DNA of 64,000 bases from QHXN01 sp963785125 (lineage in GTDB: Bacteria; Acidobacteriota; Blastocatellia; Pyrinomonadales; Pyrinomonadaceae). Where the stretch lies: the NCBI GenBank assembly GCA_963785125.1, contig CAWATU010000003.1, positions 62,001 to 126,000 on the forward strand, in the 5' to 3' direction. This document shows, piece after piece, positions 8,791 to 17,239 of this stretch. The notes under the pieces are model-generated. The model did no database searches, was not told where the DNA came from, and saw only the letters and a list, made by a program, of their open reading frames with translations. Each line of letters begins with the position of its first letter. Position 1 is the stretch's first letter. A program made the position numbers and the translations under genes.

Positions 8791-9437
8791 CAGACCCCAT
8801 GCACCTCCGGCCCCCAGATATACTTGTGTAACTGCAACTGCATCCTGACGTTCTTCAGCCCGCTCTGCGAGACGAGGTCGGCCAGCTCCTTCAAGTCCGT
8901 CTCGCCCCAGACGGGCGAGACGAGGATGGCGAGCGCGCGGCTCTCAAGCTCATACTCCTCGACGACGCGGCGCGCGAACTCCCAGTCGGCACGGTCTTGC
9001 ACAACGAACTTGACCTCGTCGCGGTCGGCGCGCAGGCGCCCGAGGTTCGGCCAGTGGTTGCGTTCTGCCTCGCCCGAAGCCGGGCACTTTACGTCGAGAA
9101 TTATCTTCGCGCGCTCGTCCACGCCCTCGGTCGGGACGAAGCCGCCGGTCTCGATTAAGACCTCGAACCCCTCGTCGCACAGTTGGCGGATGAGCCCGAG
9201 CGCCCCCTTCTGCGCGAGCGGCTCGCCGCCCGTCACTTCGACGAGCTGGCAACCATAAGCGCGTACCTGCCGCATCACATCCTCGACGGAAATGTGCTCG
9301 CCGCCCGTGAACGTATATTCGCTATCGCACCAGGTGCAGCGCATCGGGCAGCCCGTCAGGCGCACGAACGCGCACGGCCGGCCGGCGTGCGTCGATTCTC
9401 CCTGAACGGAGCGGAAGATTTCAGTGACGCGGAGCAC
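8790..9437 (-). CDS. queE: 7-carboxy-7-deazaguanine synthase QueE
   Basis: This radical SAM enzyme of 215 residues forms 7-carboxy-7-deazaguanine from 6-carboxy-tetrahydropterin, the step before QueC. The cluster-binding motif is CPMRCTWC (Cys30, 34, 37), preceded by SVQGESTHAGRPCAFVRLTG as in other QueE proteins. GGEPLAQ follows as the SAM-binding GGE motif. It is coupled to queC by an ATGA overlap. queD and folE are not in the window, so the pathway is completed elsewhere. A heptamer repeat lies just upstream, between it and the divergent sigma-factor gene. Confidence 0.93.
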   Translation of the reverse strand: MLRVTEIFRSVQGESTHAGRPCAFVRLTGCPMRCTWCDSEYTFTGGEHISVEDVMRQVRAYGCQLVEVTGGEPLAQKGALGLIRQLCDEGFEVLIETGGFVPTEGVDERAKIILDVKCPASGEAERNHWPNLGRLRADRDEVKFVVQDRADWEFARRVVEEYELESRALAILVSPVWGETDLKELADLVSQSGLKNVRMQLQLHKYIWGPEVHGV

Positions 9438-9450
9438 AGCAAAAGGTTTT

Positions 9451-9485
9451 ACTACTGACGACTGACTACTGTCTACTGACTACTC
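9451..9485. repeat. Heptamer tandem repeat (ACTACTG-type)
   Basis: Five imperfect heptamers in tandem: ACTACTG ACGACTG ACTACTG TCTACTG ACTACTC. They lie in the gap between divergent queE and the sigma-factor gene. No matching inverted arm is present here, unlike the other heptamer arrays in the window. Confidence 0.8.
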
Positions 9486-9543
9486 ATTTCGTGGTAGCAT
9501 AGGCGAACCGTCCGGCGTGGCATCTTGGCTTCTGGACTCTCGG

Positions 9544-10491
9544 ATGCCGACAGACCTCGAACAACTCGTGCGTGAAGGTGCGCAGCGCCTGCTGGGGCGC
9601 GCGGGGAGCGTGCGCTCGCTCGACGCCTCTGCGGTCGCGCCGCGCGTGCGGGCGACGGTCGAAAAGTACCTTCTGCGCCACAGTCCGCAGGCCGGCGCGG
9701 CCGAGGTCGGAGCGTTCATCGACGCGCTGCACGCCGAAGAGCTGCTGCTCGTCGTCGCGTGCGAGCGCGGGGACGCCGCCGCGTGGGACGAACTCGTCGC
9801 GCAGTACCGGCCGACCGTGCTCTCGGCCGCGCGCTCGGCCAGCGCGGGCGAGGCGGAGGCAGAGGAGCTGGCCGGGTCTGTGTGGGCCGAACTCTACGGG
9901 CTGCGCGAGCGCGCCGACGGGAAGCCCGCGGGCAAGCTCGCATACTACTCGGGCTGCGGGAGTCTGGGTGGATGGCTGCGCGCGGTCGTGGGGCAGTTGG
10001 GGGTTGACCGTCACCGACGCACTTCGCGGCTGGTGCAGACCGAGGAGCCTTCGGAGTTCGACCGCGCCGCCGCCGACTCGCACGAGCAGGACGGGTGGCG
10101 GTCGGCTGCGCCGCTCGACCCCGAGAGCGCGCTCGCGGAGTCGGACGCGTCGCGCGCCGTCGAGGAGACGCTCGCGCGCGCGCTGCAAGGGCTCGACGCG
10201 GAAGATCGTCTGCTCGTGCGCCTCTACTACTTCGACGGCCTCAAGCTGAAGGAGGCGGGCGCCGTGCTCGGCGTCCACGAGGCGACAGCGAGCCGCAGGC
10301 TGACGCGCGTCCACGCCGAAGTGAGGAAGCGGGTCGAGGCTCTGCTCACCGGCGAGCGCCGCTGGAAGCGCGAAGAGGTCACGCGCGCGCTGGCCGACGC
10401 GGCGCACTCGCACACCGACGCTGACCTGCGCGCGATGCTCGCGCCCGGCCCGGCGTCAGCCGTCGAGAAGCGCGAAGAGTTGTATGAATGA
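9544..10491 (+). CDS. RNA polymerase sigma-70 family factor (ECF-like)
   Basis: The protein of about 315 residues directs RNA polymerase to particular promoters. A region-2-like helix block (VACERGDAAAWDELVAQYRP ... AEELAGSVWAELYG) is followed by a region-4 helix-turn-helix (LDAEDRLLVRLYYFDGLKLK, then EAGAVLGVHEATASRRLTRV). It is longer than a minimal ECF factor, with about 55 extra N-terminal residues and a C-terminal tail. The ATG at 9544 (MPTDLEQLV) is preferred over an in-frame GTG at 9517, but no strong ribosome site decides it. The next gene has an anti-sigma-type zinc motif and a membrane segment, so the two probably form a sigma/anti-sigma pair. Confidence 0.85.
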   Translation: MPTDLEQLVREGAQRLLGRAGSVRSLDASAVAPRVRATVEKYLLRHSPQAGAAEVGAFIDALHAEELLLVVACERGDAAAWDELVAQYRPTVLSAARSASAGEAEAEELAGSVWAELYGLRERADGKPAGKLAYYSGCGSLGGWLRAVVGQLGVDRHRRTSRLVQTEEPSEFDRAAADSHEQDGWRSAAPLDPESALAESDASRAVEETLARALQGLDAEDRLLVRLYYFDGLKLKEAGAVLGVHEATASRRLTRVHAEVRKRVEALLTGERRWKREEVTRALADAAHSHTDADLRAMLAPGPASAVEKREELYE

Positions 10492-10600
10492 ACGTCAAGA
10501 GTAGTGAGAGTTAAAAGGCTTGAGCGGCGCAAGTTTCCGTCGCCCAAGCGTTCAGAGATCGGACGCCGCTTGGCGTTAGTTTTCAGTCGGCACGTTTGAG

Positions 10601-11947
10601 ATGAAAGAAGGCTTCGACAGAGAGATCGACTCGCTACTCCGGCGCCGCGCGCGCGGGACAGCGGAGTTGCGCTCGTGGGGCGACGGGGCGGGCAACGGCT
10701 TGACCGGCGCGCACCTCGACGCGGATGAACTGGGGGCCTTTGCGGAGGGTGCGCTGCCGCCGTCGGCGCGCCTCGCCGCCGCTTCGCACCTCGCTGACTG
10801 CGATAGTTGCTGCGGAATCGTCGTCGGCCTCGCGCGTGTCGCGGGCGCCGGGGCCGCTGGGGTTGAAGTCAAACAACACGCCATCGCCGCAACCGGCTCA
10901 AACGCGCCAACGCGCACGCCCGCGTGGCGCGCGCTTATCATGTCGCTCTTCGCGCCGCGCGTGATGCGCTTCGCCGTGCCGGTGCTCGCGCTCTCGCTCG
11001 TCGGGGTCGTCTCCTACGTCGCGCTGCGTTCGAAGAGCGGCGCGTCTTTGGAGATGACGAGGGACACGGGCCGTCAGAACACCACTACGCAGAGTGCGCC
11101 GAGCGCCCCGGCGGGCTCGACGGCGAGCAACGCGAACGCCAACGCGTCGGGGCTCGCCGAGCAGAACGCCAACGCCGCGCCGAGAGAGGCGCCCGTCGCG
11201 GGCGCGCAGCCGAATGCGCCCGGCAGAGGACACGGCGGGGCCGAAGCAGCGGCGCCCGCGGAGGCCGACGCGGACAGGGAAGCGGCACAACCCTCTACGG
11301 CGGCTCCTGCTCCGCCGCCTCCGGCACCCGTCACCGTCACCGCCGAAGGCCCGGCCGACTTGAGCAAGGCCGCGCCGAAAGCGGCCCCGGCCGAAGAGGG
11401 CGAGGTCGCGCGTGACGATAGCAGATATAGGTCGGAGAACAAGGACAAGTCCACGCGCGCGTCCGACGCCGAAGATAACGTGTCGAACGACGCGGCAGTG
11501 CAGCGTCGCGCGCAGTCACGCGTGGGCGAAGTGCAGATGCCCGACGGCGGCGCGCGCAACAACCAGAAGCGCTCCGACAACAACGTCGCGGGCAACTACG
11601 GCGTCGGAAACACAGGCACCGCGACACCGCCTAAGGAGTCGGAGGGCGCGCGCGCAGGAACCGTGCGGCGCGACCGTCCGGCGCGACCGGCCGAGAAGAA
11701 GGCCGAGGACAACGAGTCCGGCCGCGACGCCGACACACGCACGGCCGCGGGCCACCGCTTTCGTCGTGAGCGCGGCATGTGGGTCGATGTCAACTACAAA
11801 TCCTCCATGCGCTCGACGGGCGTGCGCCGCGGTACGGAACCCTTCCGCGCGCTCGTCGCCGAAGTGCCCGAGGTCGGCCGCGTCGCCGGGGCCATCGACG
11901 GCGAAGTCATCGTCGTAGTCGGCAGCCGCGCCTACCACATCCGTTAG
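10601..11947 (+). CDS. Putative membrane-bound anti-sigma factor (zinc-finger type)
   Basis: The protein has 448 residues. Residues 40-75 contain HLDADELGAFAEGALPPSAR and then HLADCDSC, the His-x3-Cys-x2-Cys pattern of zinc-binding anti-sigma domains. A single membrane segment (FAVPVLALSLVGVVSYVALR, about 125-145) anchors it. The rest is a long, probably disordered periplasmic stretch rich in Ala, Pro, Asn and charged residues, ending in a small conserved-looking domain (HRFRRERGMWVDVNYKSSMR). It lies 109 bp after the sigma-factor gene, which it is predicted to hold inactive at the membrane. Confidence 0.78.
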   Translation: MKEGFDREIDSLLRRRARGTAELRSWGDGAGNGLTGAHLDADELGAFAEGALPPSARLAAASHLADCDSCCGIVVGLARVAGAGAAGVEVKQHAIAATGSNAPTRTPAWRALIMSLFAPRVMRFAVPVLALSLVGVVSYVALRSKSGASLEMTRDTGRQNTTTQSAPSAPAGSTASNANANASGLAEQNANAAPREAPVAGAQPNAPGRGHGGAEAAAPAEADADREAAQPSTAAPAPPPPAPVTVTAEGPADLSKAAPKAAPAEEGEVARDDSRYRSENKDKSTRASDAEDNVSNDAAVQRRAQSRVGEVQMPDGGARNNQKRSDNNVAGNYGVGNTGTATPPKESEGARAGTVRRDRPARPAEKKAEDNESGRDADTRTAAGHRFRRERGMWVDVNYKSSMRSTGVRRGTEPFRALVAEVPEVGRVAGAIDGEVIVVVGSRAYHIR

Positions 11948-12067
11948 TGAATGGTAAATCGTAAATGGTAAATGGATGCCGGGCGCTTGAAGCTCGGGCG
12001 GTTAAGGTTGCGCCGGGCGCCGCACGCCGGCTATTTACCATTCACCATTCACCATTTACTATTCACC
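11945..12067. repeat. Inverted heptamer repeat (AAATGGT-type)
   Basis: The left arm (11945-11975) reads GAATGGT AAATCGT AAATGGT AAATGG, and the right arm (12032-12067) carries the reverse complement (ACCATTC/ACCATTT units). Together they form a long imperfect stem around a GC-rich centre. It starts at the stop codon of the anti-sigma gene and ends 5 bp before the start of the acyl-CoA ligase gene. Confidence 0.8.
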
Positions 12068-12071
12068 AACT

Positions 12072-13643
12072 ATGATCTTCCGCAGCCCTTTCCCCGATGT
12101 CGAAATTCCGGATGTCTCCCTGACCGAGTTCGTCCTCGGCGGCGCGGCCGAGCGCGCCGAAAGCCCCGCGCTCATCGACGGCGTAAGCGGGCGCGTGTTG
12201 ACCTACGCGCAGCTCGCGGGCGCAGTGCGCGCGGCGGCGGCCGGGCTCGCGCGGCGCGGCTTTCAGAAGGGCGACGTGCTGGCACTCTTCAGCGCGAACC
12301 TGCCCGAGTACGTCGTCGCCTTCCACGCCGTCGCCACGCTCGGCGGAATCGTCACGCCCGTCAACCCGATGTACACGACCGAGGAGTTGCGCAAGCAGCT
12401 CGAAGACTCGGGCGCGAAGTACCTCGTCACGATTCCGCAGCTCGTCGGGCGCGCGCGCGAGGCGGCGGAAGGGAAGGAGTTGAGCGAGCTGTTCGTCTTC
12501 GGCGAGGCGGAGGGCGCGACCCCTTTCGCCGCGTTGCTCGAAGGCGGCGCGGACGACCTCACGCAGGTCGAGATAAATGCGCGCGAAGACCTCGTCGCGC
12601 TCCCCTATTCGAGCGGGACGACCGGCGTCTGCAAGGGCGTGATGCTGACGCACCGCAACCTCGTCGCGAACCTCGCGCAGATACGCGGGACGGGGCACGA
12701 CTGGCGCGACGAGACGCTGGTCTGCGTGCTGCCGCTCTTCCACATCTACGGCATGTCCGTGATTATGAATCACGGCCTGCGCTGCGGCGCCACGCTCGTT
12801 ACGCTCCCGCGCTTCGACTTCGAGCAGCTTCTGCGTGTGATGCAGGAGCACCGCGTGAGCTTAGCGCACCTCGTGCCGCCGATTGTGCTCGCGCTCTCGA
12901 AGAGCCCGCTGGTGGACGCCTACGACCTCTCCGCGCTCAAGACGGTCTTCTCGGGCGCGGCGCCGCTCGGGGCCGAGCAGGCGCGCGCGTGCTCCGAGCG
13001 GCTCGGGTGTACGATCATCCAGGGCTACGGCATGACGGAGACGAGCCCCGTCACGCACCTCACGACGCGGGAGCACAACAAGCCGGGCTCGGTGGGACTG
13101 TGCGTGCCGAACATGGAGTGCCGGCTCGTCTCGGTCGAGACGGGCGAGGACGTGGGCGTGGGCGAGCGCGGCGAGGTGTACGTGCGCGGCCCGCAGGTGA
13201 TGAAAGGATACCTCGGCCGCCCCGAGGCGACCGCGCAGACCGTGGACGCCGACGAGTGGCTGCACACGGGCGACGTGGCCTACGTGGACGAGGACGGCTT
13301 CTTCTTCATCGTTGACCGCGCGAAGGAGCTGATTAAGTACAAGGCTTTTCAGGTGGCGCCGGCGGAACTGGAGGCGTTGCTTTTGACGCACCAGTCGGTA
13401 GCCGACGCAGCCGTCATCCCGAGCCCGGATGACGAGGCCGGCGAAGTGCCGAAGGCGTTCGTCGTCCTCAAAGACGGTCACGCGCTAACCGAGGCCGAGG
13501 TGATGAGCTTCGTCGCCGAGCGCGTCGCGCCGTATAAGAAGGTGAGGCGGGTCGAGTTCGTCGCGCAGATACCGAAGTCGCCCTCGGGAAAGATTCTGCG
13601 CCGCCTCCTCGTCGAGAGAGAGAGGGAAAGAGAAGCGAGTTAA
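12072..13643 (+). CDS. Acyl-CoA synthetase / 4-coumarate-CoA ligase-like AMP-binding enzyme
   Basis: The 523-residue ANL-superfamily ligase activates a carboxylic acid as acyl-AMP and transfers it to CoA. The P-loop-like motif is SSGTTGVCKGVMLTH (about 175-190). The core is YGMTETSPVTH (A5 motif), then GDVAYVDEDGFFFIVDRAKE (A7/A8 hinge) and the catalytic lysine near the end in PKSPSGKILRR (A10). The order and spacing resemble 4-coumarate-CoA ligase and medium/long-chain fatty acyl-CoA synthetases; the substrate cannot be read from sequence. A perfect 33-bp hairpin follows as terminator. Confidence 0.9.
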   Translation: MIFRSPFPDVEIPDVSLTEFVLGGAAERAESPALIDGVSGRVLTYAQLAGAVRAAAAGLARRGFQKGDVLALFSANLPEYVVAFHAVATLGGIVTPVNPMYTTEELRKQLEDSGAKYLVTIPQLVGRAREAAEGKELSELFVFGEAEGATPFAALLEGGADDLTQVEINAREDLVALPYSSGTTGVCKGVMLTHRNLVANLAQIRGTGHDWRDETLVCVLPLFHIYGMSVIMNHGLRCGATLVTLPRFDFEQLLRVMQEHRVSLAHLVPPIVLALSKSPLVDAYDLSALKTVFSGAAPLGAEQARACSERLGCTIIQGYGMTETSPVTHLTTREHNKPGSVGLCVPNMECRLVSVETGEDVGVGERGEVYVRGPQVMKGYLGRPEATAQTVDADEWLHTGDVAYVDEDGFFFIVDRAKELIKYKAFQVAPAELEALLLTHQSVADAAVIPSPDDEAGEVPKAFVVLKDGHALTEAEVMSFVAERVAPYKKVRRVEFVAQIPKSPSGKILRRLLVEREREREAS

Positions 13644-13658
13644 AACATCGCATCAACG

Positions 13659-13726
13659 CCGCGGAGAGGTATCTGAGTTTAGCCCGGCCTTGAAAGGCCG
13701 GGCTAAACTCAGATACCTCTCCGCGG
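13659..13726. terminator. Perfect 33-bp hairpin after the acyl-CoA ligase gene
   Basis: 13659-13691 is perfectly complementary to 13694-13726 with only a 2-nt loop. It begins 16 bp after the ligase stop, and an A/T stretch (taaaatttt) follows. It probably acts as a terminator, but its length is unusual and it may be a mobile palindrome. It is not built of heptamers, unlike the other palindromes in the window. Confidence 0.7.
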
Positions 13727-13844
13727 CCTAAAATTTTCCGACCAATGACCGCGGGCGTGCGTCTTAAACGCGTCGGTCATTCATCAAAGTCAAGGGCCGG
13801 GAACGACCGGAAAACAGTCAAAGTTGAGCGAATTCGGAGCCTTT

Positions 13845-15881
13845 ATGAAAGTCAACACGTCCGTTTGCCGACGCGCCCCGCGGGCCTTCGCGCTCGTGGC
13901 CGCGCTGGCGCTCGTCTCGAACAACCTCTTTGTCGCGGCGCAGGTCATGACCCCGAAGACGGGGGCGCAGAAGCTGTCGGAGGAGCAGCGCGTCGTACAC
14001 GTGCTCAACCGCCTCGGCTTCGGCGCGCGGCCGGGCGAGGTCGAGCGCGTGCGCAGGCTGGGTCTGGAGGCTTACATAGAGCAGCAGCTCAATCCCTCGA
14101 AGCTCGACGACTCGGCGTTGGAGGCGCGGCTGCGCAACTTCCCGACGCTCGGCATGTCGAACGGCGAGCTGCTGGCGAAGTACCCGCAGCCCGGGCAGCT
14201 CCTGCGCCGTCTGGAGCGTGCGGGCGAACTGCCGCCGGAGCTTGCCGCGCTCGTCCGTCAGCGTAATCAAGGGCAGCCGAACAACGCGGGTCAGATGAGC
14301 GCGGAACAGGCGGACGCCGAGAAGGTCATCGCCGAAGCGATGCGCCCGCCCGCCATGCCGCCGCAGCAGCAGGGCGCGATGCCGGAGGAGCGTGACCCGC
14401 AGCGCCGCCAGTACCGGCAGGCGATTGCGAAGTACATGCGCGAGCAGGGGCTCGAAAGCCCGCAGCGCATCATGTACGAGCTGAACTCGTCGCGCATCCT
14501 GCGCGCCGTCTACAGCGAGCGGCAGTTGCAGGAGGTGATGGTTGACTTCTGGACGAACCACTTCAACGTCTTCGCACAGAAGGGCGCCGACCGCTGGTTC
14601 CTGACTTCGTACGACCGCGACGTGATTCGCCCGAACGCGCTCGGCAATTTCCGCGACCTGCTCGAAGCGACGGCGAAGAGCCCCGCGATGCTCTTCTACC
14701 TCGACAACTTTCAGAGCGTGAGCCCGAACGCGCAGGCGAACCGGCGGGGGATGCGCCGTCAGCAGCAGATGGATACGGAAGGCGTTGGGCCGATGCGACC
14801 CGGCGGCACCTTCGGCGGCCGACGCATGCGACAGGGTGAGGCGCGACAGCGTCGTATGGAGCGCGAGCAGCAACAGGGCGAAGGTCAGATGACGGCTGAG
14901 CAACAGCCGCCGCGTCCTCAACCGCAGCGGATGCGCCGCGGCATCAACGAGAACTACGCGCGTGAGTTGATGGAGCTGCACACGCTCGGCGTCGAGGGCG
15001 GCTACACGCAGAAGGACGTGCAGGAGGTGGCGCGCGCCTTCACCGGCTGGACGATTTTCCAGCCGCGCGGCGGCCGTCTCTACGGCGACGACGGCGGAGA
15101 CAGTCGCGCCGGTACGTTCTACTTCGCGCCGCGCACGCACGACGACGGCGAGAAGACCGTGCTCGGCGTTAAGATTCCGTCGGGCGGCGGCGCCGAGGAC
15201 GGGAGGAAGGTTTTAGACATACTCGTCGCGCACCCCTCGACCGCGAGGTTCATCGCGACGAAGCTCGCGCGCAAGTTCGTCGCGGACGAGCCAGACCCTT
15301 CGCTCGTCCGTCGCGTCGCCGACGCGTTCCACAACTCGAAGGGCGACATCAAGACGACGCTGCGCGCACTCTTCACTTCGCCCGAGTTCAACTCGGCCGA
15401 GGCGCGGCGCGCGAAGATCAAGACGCCGTTCGAGCTGACGGCGAGCGCGCTGCGCACGCTCGGCGCGGAGGTCGAGGTGAGGCCGCCGCTCATCCAGTGG
15501 GTCGCGCGCATGGGCGAGCCGCTCTACGGCTATCAGGCGCCGACGGGCTACCCGGACGAGGCGTCGTACTGGGTCAACACGGGCGCGCTCCTCGAACGTC
15601 TCAACTTCTCGCTCGCGCTCGTCTCGAACCGCATCCCCGGCGCGCGCGTAGACCTCAAGCGCTTCGTCGGCGAGGAGGCGGTCGGCAGCCGCGTCGTCGA
15701 TCAGAAGGCGGTCGTCGAACGTTTCCTCAACGTCGCGCTGCAAGGCGACATCTCGCCCGGGAGCCGCGAGGTCTTGATGAAGCAGTTGACGGCACGGACG
15801 GACGCGACCGACAAGTCGGCGCCCGAGGTCGCGCGCATCGCCGCGCTCGTCATCGGCTCGCCGGAGTTTCAGAGGCAGTAG
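13845..15881 (+). CDS. DUF1800 domain protein
   Basis: The start MKVNTSVCRRAPRAFALVAA is chosen for GGAG 8 nt upstream; a TTG 21 nt earlier is less likely. The protein is about 678 residues with a signal peptide. The DUF1800 region contains HVLNRLGFGARPGEVERVRR, FWTNHFNVFAQKGADRW, NENYARELMELHTLGVEGGY and VVEWFLNVAL-like C-terminal motifs. A Gln/Met/Arg-rich low-complexity insert lies at about 305-365. DUF1800 proteins are nearly always paired with DUF1501 proteins, as here (the next gene starts 9 bp later). The pair is exported, but its biochemical role is unknown. Confidence 0.88.
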   Translation: MKVNTSVCRRAPRAFALVAALALVSNNLFVAAQVMTPKTGAQKLSEEQRVVHVLNRLGFGARPGEVERVRRLGLEAYIEQQLNPSKLDDSALEARLRNFPTLGMSNGELLAKYPQPGQLLRRLERAGELPPELAALVRQRNQGQPNNAGQMSAEQADAEKVIAEAMRPPAMPPQQQGAMPEERDPQRRQYRQAIAKYMREQGLESPQRIMYELNSSRILRAVYSERQLQEVMVDFWTNHFNVFAQKGADRWFLTSYDRDVIRPNALGNFRDLLEATAKSPAMLFYLDNFQSVSPNAQANRRGMRRQQQMDTEGVGPMRPGGTFGGRRMRQGEARQRRMEREQQQGEGQMTAEQQPPRPQPQRMRRGINENYARELMELHTLGVEGGYTQKDVQEVARAFTGWTIFQPRGGRLYGDDGGDSRAGTFYFAPRTHDDGEKTVLGVKIPSGGGAEDGRKVLDILVAHPSTARFIATKLARKFVADEPDPSLVRRVADAFHNSKGDIKTTLRALFTSPEFNSAEARRAKIKTPFELTASALRTLGAEVEVRPPLIQWVARMGEPLYGYQAPTGYPDEASYWVNTGALLERLNFSLALVSNRIPGARVDLKRFVGEEAVGSRVVDQKAVVERFLNVALQGDISPGSREVLMKQLTARTDATDKSAPEVARIAALVIGSPEFQRQ

Positions 15882-15889
15882 GTAAAGCA

Positions 15890-17167
15890 ATGAATCAGAA
15901 TCGTCGATTCTTTTTAAAGAGTGGCGGGCTGGCGCTGGCGAGTGTGGGAGTCGTCGGGAGCGCACCGTCGTTTTTGAGGCGCGTCGTGGAGGCGCAGGGC
16001 GTATCGGCCGCGCTCACGGGCAGAAGGAAGACGCTCATCAGCATCTTCCAGCGGGGCGCGGTGGACGGGCTGAACATGGTCGTGCCGCATGGCGAGCGTG
16101 CCTACTACGAACTGCGGCCGCAGATTGCGATTGCGCAGCCCGGCAGGGGTGATGTGCCCGAGTCGGCCGTTGACCTCGACGGCTTCTTCGGTCTGCACCC
16201 GTCGATGCGTCCGCTCAAGCGCCTGTGGGACGAGAAGCGCATGGCGATAGTTCACGCCGTCGGCTCGCCTGACAACACGCGCTCGCACTTCGACGCGCAG
16301 GACTACATGGAGTCGGCGACGCCAGGCGTCAAGTCCACACAGGACGGCTGGCTCAACCGTTACGTGCAGGCGCGCCCCGACGCTCGGGCCACGCCGTTCC
16401 GCGCCATCTCGATGACGCAGAGCCTGCCGCGCTCGATGCAGGGCCGCGCTGCGACCGTCGCCATGCGCAACCTCTCCGACTTCCAGATTCGCGCGGGCGC
16501 CTACACGCCGTCGGTGCAGGGCGGCTTCGAGGGCTTATACGAGCAGGACGCGAATGATGTGCTGCGCGGGACGGGCAAGGAGACGTTCGAGGCGGTCAAC
16601 TTCCTGAAAAAGGTGAATCCGGCACAGTACAGGCCGGAGAACGGCGCGCAGTACCCGAACGGCGAGTTCGGCCGCGCGCTCGTGCAGATCGCGCAGCTCA
16701 TCAAGGCGGGCGTCGGGTTGGAGGTGGCCTTCACGGACGTGCAGGGATGGGACACGCACCGCGGGCAGGGCGGCGCGCGCGGTCAGCTCGCGAACCTGCT
16801 CGGCCAGTTCGCGCAGGGTATCAGCGCGCTCGTCACAGACCTCGGCCCCGCGCGTATGGAGGACGTGGTTGTGCTGACGATGAGCGAGTTCGGGCGCACT
16901 GTCCGGCAGAACGGGACGCAGGGCACCGACCACGGCCACGCCAACGCGATGTTCGTCATCGGCGGCGCGGTGCGCGGCGGAAAGGTCTACGGCCGCTGGC
17001 CCGGACTTAAAGAGGAGCAACTCCACGAGGGGCGCGACCTCGCGCTCACCACAGACTTCCGCGACGTGTTCGGCGAAGTCGCGTCGAAGCATCTCGGCGC
17101 CGTTGATCTCAAGCGGGTCTTCCCCGGCTACGCGCCCGAGGGCCGGGTGCGCGGGATGTTGGGCTGA
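15890..17167 (+). CDS. DUF1501 domain protein with Tat signal
   Basis: The protein of about 425 residues starts MNQNRRFFLKSGGLALASVG: a twin-arginine signal (RRFFLK) for folded export. The sulfatase-like DUF1501 fold shows FQRGAVDGLNMVVPHGERAY near the start, HPSMRPLKRLWDEKRMAIVH, DTHRGQGG, LTMSEFGRTVRQNGT and GTDHGHANAMFVIGG. These residues line the metal site in the alkaline-phosphatase superfamily, but the reaction is not known. It sits 9 bp downstream of the DUF1800 gene in a two-gene operon and ends before a bidirectional terminator. Confidence 0.9.
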   Translation: MNQNRRFFLKSGGLALASVGVVGSAPSFLRRVVEAQGVSAALTGRRKTLISIFQRGAVDGLNMVVPHGERAYYELRPQIAIAQPGRGDVPESAVDLDGFFGLHPSMRPLKRLWDEKRMAIVHAVGSPDNTRSHFDAQDYMESATPGVKSTQDGWLNRYVQARPDARATPFRAISMTQSLPRSMQGRAATVAMRNLSDFQIRAGAYTPSVQGGFEGLYEQDANDVLRGTGKETFEAVNFLKKVNPAQYRPENGAQYPNGEFGRALVQIAQLIKAGVGLEVAFTDVQGWDTHRGQGGARGQLANLLGQFAQGISALVTDLGPARMEDVVVLTMSEFGRTVRQNGTQGTDHGHANAMFVIGGAVRGGKVYGRWPGLKEEQLHEGRDLALTTDFRDVFGEVASKHLGAVDLKRVFPGYAPEGRVRGMLG

Positions 17168-17196
17168 ATGTCCGGTCGCGTGTAGCGAAAGAGAAG

Positions 17197-17233
17197 TTAA
17201 CCACCGCAGAGCCTCTGTGTCTGCGGTGGTTAA
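17197..17233. terminator. Bidirectional hairpin between convergent genes
   Basis: ttaaccaccgcag (17197-17209) pairs perfectly with ctgcggtggttaa (17221-17233). It lies between the stops of the DUF1501 gene (plus) and the M2 peptidase gene (minus), so it can serve both. Confidence 0.75.
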
Positions 17234-17239
17234 TCCCTC